Shown here piece after piece: positions 1 through 5,231 of a stretch of 5,231 bases of DNA. A program made the translations under genes and the position numbers. The first letter of the stretch is position 1. Every line of letters begins with the position of its first letter. The stretch comes from an uncultured Arcobacter sp. (GTDB taxonomy: Bacteria; Campylobacterota; Campylobacteria; Campylobacterales; Arcobacteraceae): contig CAJXWI010000221.1 of assembly GCA_913062735.1 (NCBI GenBank), positions 1 through 5,231 of the forward strand. Reading direction: 5' to 3'. The notes beneath the pieces were generated by a model. The model was not told where the DNA came from. It ran no database searches and saw only the letters and a list, made by a program, of their open reading frames with translations.

Positions 1-240
1 ATTTATAAACCAATTAACATTTGAAGTGCAAGAGAGCATTACTGACATGAGGCGCCACGTTTCTGGTAAGCAGTGACAAAAGGAATGTATCGCATCATCA
101 TAATTTTTTAAAAAGTTTTTTGTTGAACCAAAAATAACGCCAGAAGTACCTAAAGATAATGAAGCATTTCCCTCTTGGTAAAGCCCTAATCCAACAGCAG
201 CTGCAGCATTGTCTCCTGCTCCACCAACGACTTTTACATC
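1..240 (-). other. Xylulokinase (XylB, FGGY_C) segment within the kinase reading frame
   Basis: Residues 576-655 of the frame match the start of the C-terminal FGGY carbohydrate-kinase domain as found in xylulokinases. In order: VVGGAGDNAAAAVGLGL, GNASLSLGTSGVIFGST, AIHSFCHCLPETWRLMSVM and LSCTSNVNWF. These include the Gly-rich and GTSG nucleotide-binding stretches. The FGGY_N domain and the catalytic Asp (Asp233 in E. coli XylB, as I recall), which precede this point in normal enzymes, are absent, so this part should not phosphorylate xylulose unaided. Hand counts give about 38% G+C for 1-240 against about 21% for 241-480. Part of that step reflects Gly/Ala-rich motifs, since the kinase G2 box line is equally G+C-rich. 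The segment continues beyond the left edge. Confidence 0.85.
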
Positions 241-1965
241 ATTGTTAAAATTGAATTTCTCTTTTAATTCTTTTAAATCATTGACTTGTATTACATTTGA
301 TACTTTTTTAAGTTCAATTACTAAACTTAAAAATTCTATAGGTTCGTTATTTAAAACTAAAACATTACCATGCATTGTTTTTACTATTTCTTTACTCACA
401 TTTTCTTTTATATATTCTATTTCTTTATTATTCTCTTCTTTTATTTTTTTGCTATTTGGAAGAACTGCTAATTTATCTGCTTTTTTAGGAATGCTAATTT
501 CAAAAATACTTCCTTCATTTACTTTGCTAGTAACATGAATATCACCTTCTAATAACACTGCTATTTCCTTACAAATAGCAAGACCTAAACCAGTACCTCC
601 ATACTTTCTTGTTGTACTTCCATCCACTTGTTTAAATCTATCAAAAATATGCTCAAGTTTATTTTCTTCAATACCAATACCATCATCTTTAACAACTATT
701 TTTATATATTCATTCTCATCTTTTACAAGTAAACTAATACTTCCTTCTTTTACAAACTTCAAAGAATTACTTAATAAATTTTTTACCATTTGTTTAATTC
801 TGTTTTTATCAGAATAAATACAGGCTATACTTTTATCCACTTCAAAAATAAAATCAAGGCCCTTATCTTGGATTTGAGGCAAGAACATATCTTTGAGTTC
901 ACACATGGTTTCATATACGTTTAAATCCTCGTAATTCAATATTACTTCATTGGCTTCGAGTTTAGAAATATCTAAAACATCATTAATCAAATACAGTAAA
1001 TCATTCCCACAAGCATTAATGATTTTTAAGTTTTTTACTTGTTTTTCATCTAAGGTATCTTTTTTATTTCTCATCATTACTGATGAAATAACATTAATAG
1101 AATTTAGAGGAGTTTTTAATTCATGACTCATATTTGCTAAAAAAACATCTTTATGTTTATTCACTTCTATTAACTCATTTTTTTGTTTTTCTTGGACTAT
1201 TGTTAGTTCTTTTAAATCTAAATAAGATTCATTAATTCTTTTTGACATCAGATTGAAATTCTCTACAAGTGTATTTAACTCATGTTTTTTTCCTGTATTT
1301 AAACTAATTTCAATCTCTTTATATTCTTTAATTCGAAGTTCTTTACTGGCTTCTGATAACTGTTTTAAAGGAATGGTTAAAATCTTATTTGCAAAATATA
1401 AAAACAAAACCCATAACACAAAAGAAGTACTCAGGGCATTAATTATAATTAGATAAATACTTTCTTTTGCCAAGTCAAAAATAACACTTTTTTGTGTATA
1501 AAAGGTAACTTTTGCCAACACCTCATTAGGGGAGTTTTCATGATTAATTAAATCAAAACTATGAAATAATAAATCATTAGAAAATAGTACATTTTTTTCA
1601 TTTTCGAAAATAAATTTATTATATTTTTTTTGATCTTCTAATACGGTTCCTCTTAAACTCAAAACTTCATTCAAAGGAGTTAATACAGAGATACCAGTAA
1701 TCGTTTTGGCTAAAATAATAGCATTAACATCTGATTTAATTTTCACTTCATCAAAATGCCAAATACTTGTTGCAAGAACGTTGTAAAAGGATTTTTCAGT
1801 ATTTATTAAATCTTTTAATACTATTTGTTTTGCAAAAGAGTATTGAGTATAGATTTGATAAGAAGTAAAAAATAACACAAGAAGTATATATCCAAAAAAT
1901 ATTTTTTTAAATAATATAAATCCGATTGTATTTTTTAGCTCTTTAATAAAATCTTTTATAAACAT
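1..1965 (-). CDS. Membrane sensor histidine kinase, fused in frame to a xylulokinase C-terminal fragment (partial, 3' end outside window)
   Basis: The frame is open for 655 codons from ATG 1965 to the window edge. Residues 16-35 form a first membrane segment, about 36-169 a periplasmic sensing region (with LATSIWHFDE near 64-73), and 170-192 a second membrane segment. A HAMP linker follows (193-250, starting at the IPLKQLSEAS stretch). The HisKA H-box is FLANMSHELKTPLNSI, with phospho-accepting His281. The HATPase_c part has the N-box (NLLSNSLKF, Asn400), G1 box DDGIGI (427-432), F-box (IFDRFKQVD) and G2 box GGTGLGLAI (456-464), so the kinase core looks intact and should autophosphorylate. 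Residues 534-570 resemble the first half of a receiver domain. From about residue 576 the protein reads as xylulokinase (VVGGAGDNAAAAVG, LSLGTSGV, HSFCHCLPETW). The start is supported by AGGGA five bases upstream, eight bases after the preceding gene's stop, implying an operon. The kinase assignment is firm; whether the fusion is real is uncertain. Confidence 0.9.
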   Translation of the reverse strand, partial: MFIKDFIKELKNTIGFILFKKIFFGYILLVLFFTSYQIYTQYSFAKQIVLKDLINTEKSFYNVLATSIWHFDEVKIKSDVNAIILAKTITGISVLTPLNEVLSLRGTVLEDQKKYNKFIFENEKNVLFSNDLLFHSFDLINHENSPNEVLAKVTFYTQKSVIFDLAKESIYLIIINALSTSFVLWVLFLYFANKILTIPLKQLSEASKELRIKEYKEIEISLNTGKKHELNTLVENFNLMSKRINESYLDLKELTIVQEKQKNELIEVNKHKDVFLANMSHELKTPLNSINVISSVMMRNKKDTLDEKQVKNLKIINACGNDLLYLINDVLDISKLEANEVILNYEDLNVYETMCELKDMFLPQIQDKGLDFIFEVDKSIACIYSDKNRIKQMVKNLLSNSLKFVKEGSISLLVKDENEYIKIVVKDDGIGIEENKLEHIFDRFKQVDGSTTRKYGGTGLGLAICKEIAVLLEGDIHVTSKVNEGSIFEISIPKKADKLAVLPNSKKIKEENNKEIEYIKENVSKEIVKTMHGNVLVLNNEPIEFLSLVIELKKVSNVIQVNDLKELKEKFNFNNDVKVVGGAGDNAAAAVGLGLYQEGNASLSLGTSGVIFGSTKNFLKNYDDAIHSFCHCLPETWRLMSVMLSCTSNVNWFIN
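256..366 (-). other. Half of a degenerate receiver-like domain at the fusion junction
   Basis: Residues 534-570 read NVLVLNNEPIEFLSLVIEL and on to DLKELKEKF. This fits beta1-alpha1-beta2-alpha2 of a response-regulator receiver, where VLVLNNEP lies at the place of the usual VLIVDDEP. The acidic Mg-binding pair is replaced by two Asn, so even a complete domain would be a pseudo-receiver. The third strand with the phospho-accepting Asp is missing, because the xylulokinase-like sequence begins there. The assignment rests on pattern similarity over about 37 residues and is moderate. Confidence 0.5.
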
Positions 1966-1970
1966 ATATA

Positions 1971-1975
1971 TCCCT
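1971..1975 (-). promoter_or_regulatory. Ribosome binding site of the histidine kinase gene
   Basis: AGGGA on the minus strand lies five bases before ATG 1965 and overlaps the TAG stop codon (1974-1976) of the upstream binding-protein gene. This placement suggests translation of the kinase from the same mRNA and fixes the kinase start. Confidence 0.65.
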
Positions 1976-2705
1976 ATTTTATAACTTCACTAAAATGTAA
2001 AGTATTCAAATATTTAATCAAATTTTTATTTTCTGGTCTTGTCATTATATTTCTTTGATAATCTTGATGGGATGTTTTAGAAGCAAATAAGGAATTAAAA
2101 TCAGCATTTGTTTTTTGATAATAAGCAAAAGCAGATCTTGGTAATAAAGTAGCATCAACTCTTTTTGATAAAACTACTTTTAAGTTCTCAACTTCTGTAT
2201 TCCCATTGATTCTTTTTATTTTTCCAGCTTGCACTAAATCATCAATTCCTAAGTACCTATGTCCAGACATTCCTGCAAGTTTTTTACCTATTAAATCCTC
2301 AGGTTTTGTATAGTTGAAGTCATTTTTAGAGGCTGAAATAATAACATTGGAGTCTTGAAATAAAGGAATCCAAGAAAAGTTACTCAAAGAATCTTTTCCA
2401 AAACCCCATTTATGATTCACCCATAAAACCATCCAGTTTTTATCACACTTAAGTGTTTTTTCACACTCTTTATTTATCCATGGTTTTAAAATGTAATTTA
2501 ATCTGGCACGTGGAATAACTTTTAGTTCAAAAACAAAATTAGAATTTGAATTCTTATTTAAATACTCAAGTAAATCATAGGACAAACCACTCTTTTCTCC
2601 ATTAACAAAAGGGGAATGATTGTGGTAGGTATATAAAATAAACTTTTCTTTAGCTAACAAAGAAAGGGAAAAAACAAACAAGATTAACAGAATAACTTTT
2701 TTCAT
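1974..2705 (-). CDS. Periplasmic solute-binding protein, SBP_bac_3-like, single domain
   Basis: This 243-residue protein begins MKKVILLILF, a typical Sec signal peptide with probable cleavage after Ala18 (SLSLLA/KE). The mature part looks like a type II periplasmic binding protein of the SBP_bac_3 (PF00497) group. It has the opening YTYHNHSPFVNGEKSGLSYD (25-44), a second lobe from about 115 (SNVIISASKNDF, then PEDLIGKKLAGMSGHRYLG), and KRVDATLLPRSAFAYY (181-196), the usual spot for the hinge and ligand-contacting residues. Cys81 and Cys87 could form a disulfide. No lipobox or membrane anchor is seen, so it should be soluble in the periplasm. The start is ATG 2705, because AAGGAAA lies just upstream and the signal peptide begins there; an in-frame GTG at 2723 has no comparable site. 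No ABC permease or ATPase is adjacent, while a histidine kinase follows after eight bases, so a ligand-sensing role is plausible but inferred. The ligand cannot be told. Confidence 0.85.
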   Translation of the reverse strand: MKKVILLILFVFSLSLLAKEKFILYTYHNHSPFVNGEKSGLSYDLLEYLNKNSNSNFVFELKVIPRARLNYILKPWINKECEKTLKCDKNWMVLWVNHKWGFGKDSLSNFSWIPLFQDSNVIISASKNDFNYTKPEDLIGKKLAGMSGHRYLGIDDLVQAGKIKRINGNTEVENLKVVLSKRVDATLLPRSAFAYYQKTNADFNSLFASKTSHQDYQRNIMTRPENKNLIKYLNTLHFSEVIK

Positions 2706-2709
2706 AATA

Positions 2710-2716
2710 TTTCCTT
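2710..2716 (-). promoter_or_regulatory. Ribosome binding site deciding the start of the SBP_bac_3-like gene
   Basis: AAGGAAA on the minus strand ends four bases before ATG 2705. It favours this ATG over the in-frame GTG at 2723, which lies upstream of the ribosome site itself. Confidence 0.65.
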
Positions 2717-2756
2717 TTATCACTTTTATATAAATAATAACATAATAATAATTAGG

Positions 2757-2764
2757 TATTACAA
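2757..2764 (-). promoter_or_regulatory. Isolated half-site TTGTAATA upstream of the leftward operon
   Basis: Read on the minus strand, this octamer is identical to each arm end of the perfect palindrome at 2937-2958. It lies about 50 bases upstream of ATG 2705, where a regulator or RNA polymerase could bind. The motif is AT-rich and also occurs once inside a coding region (4500-4507), so chance is possible. Confidence 0.3.
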
Positions 2765-2809
2765 AAATATTATTAACATGAAACTTTAATCATGGTATTT
2801 GGCACTCAT

Positions 2810-2817
2810 TTGTAATA
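2810..2817 (+). promoter_or_regulatory. Isolated half-site TTGTAATA in the divergent intergenic region
   Basis: This octamer on the plus strand is the same as the arm end of the 2937-2958 palindrome and points away from the copy at 2757-2764. It lies in the middle of the 270-base divergent region and may be part of a set of regulator sites. Only sequence identity supports it. Confidence 0.3.
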
Positions 2818-2928
2818 ACTTGACTTAAAGAATTCATTTATTTTTATTTAAATCTTCTCTTATTTAAAGATACTTTTCATTAATGCAATCTTATTTTTAA
2901 TTTTTACTCAAGAAGTTCAGCTCATAAT

Positions 2929-2934
2929 TATACT
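2929..2934 (+). promoter_or_regulatory. Possible -10 box for the ABC_sub_bind gene
   Basis: TATACT matches five of six positions of TATAAT, and the region upstream is T/A-rich without a clear -35, as is usual in Campylobacterota. Transcription would start near 2941, inside the left arm of the palindrome. That would place the palindrome as an operator over the start site. Confidence 0.4.
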
Positions 2935-2936
2935 TC

Positions 2937-2958
2937 TTGTAATAAAATTTTATTACAA
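2937..2958. repeat. Perfect 22-bp palindrome, probable operator
   Basis: The left arm TTGTAATAAAA (2937-2947) is followed directly by its exact reverse complement (2948-2958), with no spacer and no mismatch. The symmetry stops at both ends. It ends 17 bases before ATG 2976 and just before the ribosome site, so a bound dimeric regulator would block transcription initiation or elongation of the ABC_sub_bind gene. With no loop it is a poor RNA hairpin and lacks G+C, which argues against a terminator. The regulator is not identifiable. Confidence 0.6.
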
Positions 2959-2975
2959 ATAATTAGGACTAGGAT

Positions 2976-3992
2976 ATGAGACTCTTTTCTTTATTAAAAC
3001 TTACTCTCTTTGGCATTTTTTTAACTTCAAATCTTTATGCACATGAAAATATGAAAAAACTATTAATTATTGACTCTTTAAAAGGAGAACCCTACAATAC
3101 AGTAAGAAAATCCATGATAAAAGAACTCAAAAAACGAGGCTATCTTGAAAATAAAAATCTACGTATAAAGTACTATTCTTTAGGCAATTTTACTAATATT
3201 GCCAAAAATATCTGGGAACACAGAGAAAAAAAGAATAAGTATGATGTGATTTTTTTAAATGGAACTATTGCTACTAAAGCCTTTAAAGAAATTGCTTTAA
3301 ATGACAAAAATAAATTTGTTTTTGCAAATGTAACAGACCCCGTTGGCTTAGGGGTAATTGAAGATTTTGTTAATATTCCAAAATATAACTTTACAGGTGT
3401 TTCTTATCCTGTTCGTATAGAAGAGCGCTTGCGTTTTATTAAAAAAGTATTTCCAAGGATAAAAAAGATTGCTTTAATTTATGGAAATTTACCACAATCT
3501 CACAGTTATAAAGCATGGGTTCAAAAGGCACTTTTATTAAAAGAATTTAATGGTATAGAAGTAATATTTAGAGAAGTACCTTTTGTAGGAAGTGAAGGCG
3601 GCCATAAACGTATGGCACGCATTGCAAAACAATATGTTTTAGAATTAAATAAAGAAGTTGATTTATTTATTAGTCCCAATGATACCATGGGAGTACAGAA
3701 GCCTTTTGCACAAATGGTCTTTGAAAACAGTGACAAACCCTTAATTGGACTAGGAAGAAAAGATGTAATGCAAAACTGGGGAGCAAGTATGTCAATTTAC
3801 CCCTCTTTAGAGCAAGCAGGAAAAACAGCAGCAGCTATGATTGAAAAATTATTTAAAGGTTCAAAAATAAAAGATATTATTCCAACTTGGCCAAATACGG
3901 GTTTGGCTTTTGATTTACAAAAAACAAAAGCCTTTGGAATTAATATCCCAAAAGAACTTATTAAAGAAGCAGGAAAAAATATTAAAAACTAA
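2976..3992 (+). CDS. Periplasmic substrate-binding protein, ABC_sub_bind family (PF04392/COG2984)
   Basis: This 338-residue protein opens with a signal peptide (MRLFSLLKLT, hydrophobic to residue 20), probably cleaved after Ala22 (NLYA/HE). The rest follows the usual order of the ABC_sub_bind family, a type I periplasmic-binding fold. First lobe: KLLIIDSLKGEPYNTVR (28-44), KYDVIFLNGTIATKA (88-102) and the hallmark VTDPVGLGVIED (119-130). Second lobe: FTGVSYPVRIEERL (139-152), then PRIKKIALIYG (160-170), VDLFISPND (228-236), and SIYPSLEQAGKTAA (273-286) with a following IEKLFKGSK helix. The length is normal and no frameshift is seen. TTAGGA seven bases before ATG 2976 supports the start; the later Met26 would lose the signal peptide. 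It is transcribed divergently from the binding protein/kinase operon. The permease and ATPase genes that often accompany this family are absent here, so it may act as an orphan or sensory binding protein. The ligand is unknown. Confidence 0.9.
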   Translation: MRLFSLLKLTLFGIFLTSNLYAHENMKKLLIIDSLKGEPYNTVRKSMIKELKKRGYLENKNLRIKYYSLGNFTNIAKNIWEHREKKNKYDVIFLNGTIATKAFKEIALNDKNKFVFANVTDPVGLGVIEDFVNIPKYNFTGVSYPVRIEERLRFIKKVFPRIKKIALIYGNLPQSHSYKAWVQKALLLKEFNGIEVIFREVPFVGSEGGHKRMARIAKQYVLELNKEVDLFISPNDTMGVQKPFAQMVFENSDKPLIGLGRKDVMQNWGASMSIYPSLEQAGKTAAAMIEKLFKGSKIKDIIPTWPNTGLAFDLQKTKAFGINIPKELIKEAGKNIKN

Positions 3993-4000
3993 TTTGAAAT

Positions 4001-4020
4001 AAGCCTATTTTCCTTGGCTT
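4001..4020 (+). terminator. Weak hairpin after the ABC_sub_bind gene, possible terminator
   Basis: AAGCC (4001-4005) pairs exactly with GGCTT (4016-4020) around a ten-base loop, eight bases after the stop codon. The stem is short and the following bases (CTTATACTAC) are not a clean T tract, so it could be an inefficient terminator or chance. Confidence 0.3.
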
Positions 4021-4097
4021 CTTATACTACATCCTTAATTATATTTGCACTTTTATTAACTTAAGTATTTACTCTTTATTTTTTAAAATAGATTCGT

Positions 4098-4103
4098 TAT
4101 AAT
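4098..4103 (+). promoter_or_regulatory. -10 box of the TPR membrane protein gene
   Basis: A perfect TATAAT is preceded by T/A-rich sequence and no obvious -35, in the style of Campylobacterota housekeeping promoters. Transcription would begin near 4110, giving a leader of about 20 bases with AAGG (4122-4125) six bases before ATG 4132. It suggests the TPR gene is transcribed independently of the upstream gene. Confidence 0.55.
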
Positions 4104-4131
4104 AATTCAAATTTTTACACTAAGGTAGATT

Positions 4132-4977
4132 ATGAAGTTATCATCTAAATTTTTCATTCTTGTTTTTATCTTGTTTTTTTCATCCCTTTTAAATGCTGAA
4201 CAAAAACAATCTGAGCCATTAAAAGAATTACTGCAACGGCCCCTAATGGAGAGATATATCTTAGATGAACTAAAAGATTTACGTATTGAAAATATGAAAC
4301 TACGAACACAAGTTGAAAAAAGACTTGCTAAAAACGAAGTAGATCAAACCGATCGAGCCGCACGCTATATGACAGACACTATTGGAAATATTTTTTATTT
4401 AATTGCAGCAGCTACTTCTGTACTAATATTTGCAGGATGGAATTCTTTTCGTGATATTAGAATTAAAACAGAAAGCATAGTAGAAGAAAGACTAAATATT
4501 ATTACAAAAAAATACAATATTAAAATGGCAAGTCTGCAAGAAGAAATGACCTTACAATCAGAAAATATTCTTGACAATCAAAATAAAATTTACAATACCC
4601 AATATATACATTCTCTGTGGATGAGATCAAATCTTGAAACCAATCCTCAATCAAAAATAGATATTTATGATGAAATTATTGCTATTAGTCCTGATGATGC
4701 TGAAGTATATGCGTATAAAGCAGATGCTGTTTTAGACATGGATGAATATGAGTGGGCATTAAATTTAAGTAATAAAGCAATAGAAATTGATCCAGAGTAT
4801 GGATATGCTTATTGGCAACGTTCGTGTGCAAATTCAGTACTTCATAATAAAAATGAAGCCATTACTGATTTGTTAATAGCAATACAGCAATCTCCAAATT
4901 TAAAAGATGAGATAAAAAATGAAGAACTCTTTGAGAATCTTAAAGAACTTGAAGAATTTAAAGACTTATTGAGCTAA
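4132..4977 (+). CDS. Membrane-anchored coiled-coil TPR protein of unknown function
   Basis: I do not recognise this 281-residue protein as a named family. It opens with a signal-like hydrophobic stretch (residues 7-20, possible cleavage after Ala22, LLNA/EQ). A charged helical segment follows (28-70, LKDLRIENMKLRTQVEKRL, coiled-coil-like). One membrane segment lies at 84-103 (IGNIFYLIAAATSVLIFAGW), then a second coiled-coil-like helix at 107-155. The C-terminal third carries TPR repeats: about 156-189 (weak), 190-223 (AEVYAYKADAVLDMDEYEWA, ending EIDPEY) and 224-257 (GYAYWQRSCANSVLHNKNEA). The tail, EELFENLKELEEFKDLL, is typical of the end of TPR proteins. If the signal peptide is cleaved, residues 23-83 are periplasmic and the TPR part is cytoplasmic. 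TPRs bind proteins, so a scaffold role at the inner membrane is the reasonable inference. The start is supported by AAGG six bases upstream. It has its own -10 box and no clear operon partner. Confidence 0.8.
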   Translation: MKLSSKFFILVFILFFSSLLNAEQKQSEPLKELLQRPLMERYILDELKDLRIENMKLRTQVEKRLAKNEVDQTDRAARYMTDTIGNIFYLIAAATSVLIFAGWNSFRDIRIKTESIVEERLNIITKKYNIKMASLQEEMTLQSENILDNQNKIYNTQYIHSLWMRSNLETNPQSKIDIYDEIIAISPDDAEVYAYKADAVLDMDEYEWALNLSNKAIEIDPEYGYAYWQRSCANSVLHNKNEAITDLLIAIQQSPNLKDEIKNEELFENLKELEEFKDLLS

Positions 4978-5006
4978 TAACTAAAAGAGCTTTACTCTTT
5001 TAGTTA
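4978..5006. terminator. Hairpin terminator between convergent genes
   Basis: TAACTAAAAGAG (4978-4989) pairs exactly with CTCTTTTAGTTA (4995-5006) around a five-base loop (CTTTA), a 12-bp stem. It starts at the base after the TPR gene's stop codon, and its right arm covers the stop codon (5000-5002) of the convergent DUF4197 gene. Neither side has a classic T tract: after it come GAAAAAAC rightward and TTATTAGC leftward. Bidirectional use is inferred from position. Confidence 0.65.
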
Positions 5007-5231
5007 GAAAAAACATCTTTTAAAATTTGAGTAGTCCTTTCAAGAGGGTTTTCTCTTATTGCTTTTTCTTCTTTTTCAATCATTAAAAAAAGACCATCCA
5101 AGGCTTTATTTACTATATATTCATCTAAAGACTCATCACTAGAACCAGGAATATAAGAATCAACTCCTAAGCTTTTGGCATAAGAAGTAAGAGAGCTTGA
5201 ATCTACATAGGATTTTACATTTTCTTTGTAA
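5000..5231 (-). CDS. DUF4197 family protein, C-terminal part (5' end outside window)
   Basis: The minus-strand frame entering at 5230 is open for 76 codons and ends in TAA at 5002-5000. The sequence matches the end of DUF4197 (PF13852) proteins: DEYIVNKALDGLFLMIEKEE (residues 36-55 of the fragment), then KAIRENPLERTTQILKDVF at the C-terminus. The family comprises exported proteins of about 200-250 residues of unknown function, so roughly two thirds lies beyond the right edge, including any signal peptide. The gene is convergent with the TPR gene, 22 bases apart, with a shared hairpin. The family call is confident from the ALDGLF and PxxRTT motifs; the function is unknown. Confidence 0.8.
   Translation of the reverse strand, partial: YKENVKSYVDSSSLTSYAKSLGVDSYIPGSSDESLDEYIVNKALDGLFLMIEKEEKAIRENPLERTTQILKDVFSN

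Noticed and set aside
1..300. Separate xylB gene starting inside the window
   Set aside because: The xylulokinase-like sequence begins mid-protein without an N-terminal domain, nearby start codon or ribosome site, so it cannot be an independent intact gene.
209..538. Plus-strand open frame of 109 codons
   Set aside because: It lies wholly antisense to the kinase HATPase_c and receiver-like region, is Phe/Ser/Leu-rich as expected of a complement of Lys/Glu-rich coding DNA, and shows no recognisable domain.
1253..1456. Plus-strand open frame of 67 codons
   Set aside because: It is antisense to the second membrane segment and HAMP part of the kinase, with no ribosome site or known motif.
2706..2723. 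Upstream GTG start for the SBP_bac_3-like protein
   Set aside because: The GTG has no ribosome site, and using it would put six residues in front of a standard signal peptide; AAGGAAA is spaced for ATG 2705.
2844..2868. Direct repeat of TTATTTAAA spaced 16 bases (2844-2852 and 2860-2868)
   Set aside because: Nine-base AT-only repeats are common in this composition, and no further copies or link to a promoter were seen.
3521..3736. Minus-strand open frame of 71 codons
   Set aside because: It is a shadow of the well-supported ABC_sub_bind gene on the opposite strand.
4395..4577. Minus-strand open frame of 60 codons
   Set aside because: It is a shadow of the TPR protein gene, opposite its membrane and coiled-coil part.

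Overview
The window is AT-rich DNA (hand counts give 20-40% G+C per 60-base line). Its gene content points to a free-living, Arcobacter-like member of the Campylobacterota: periplasmic binding proteins next to sensor kinases, a DUF4197 protein, T/A-rich promoters with a -10 box and no clear -35, and short intergenic gaps. The taxonomic call is inference from style and composition, with no marker gene in the window.

Layout: the left 2.7 kb is a leftward operon. Its first gene (1974-2705) encodes a secreted single-domain solute-binding protein of the SBP_bac_3 type. Eight bases after its stop, a membrane histidine kinase starts at 1965 and stays open to the left edge (at least 655 codons). This kinase frame is the main oddity. 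After a complete HAMP/HisKA/HATPase_c core and the first half of a degenerate receiver-like segment, the same frame passes, with no stop or frameshift, into the conserved C-terminal domain of xylulokinase (XylB, FGGY family) and runs off the window. Either a rearrangement has fused two unrelated genes, or the assembly is chimeric; the sequence alone cannot decide.

A 270-base divergent intergenic region (2706-2975) follows. It contains a perfect 22-bp palindrome just upstream of the rightward gene, and two further copies of the palindrome's 8-base end sequence nearer the leftward gene. The rightward gene (2976-3992) is a second periplasmic binding protein, of the ABC_sub_bind (PF04392/COG2984) family. 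No ABC permease or ATPase gene is present, so the two binding proteins may present ligands to the kinase rather than feed a transporter. This is inference.

Downstream, with its own recognisable -10 box, lies a gene (4132-4977) for a protein with a signal peptide, one membrane segment, a coiled coil and TPR repeats, of unknown function. It converges on the 3' end of a leftward DUF4197 gene (5000-5231, cut by the right edge). A strong hairpin sits between them and overlaps the DUF4197 stop codon. I found no tRNA, rRNA, CRISPR array, transposase or phage gene.
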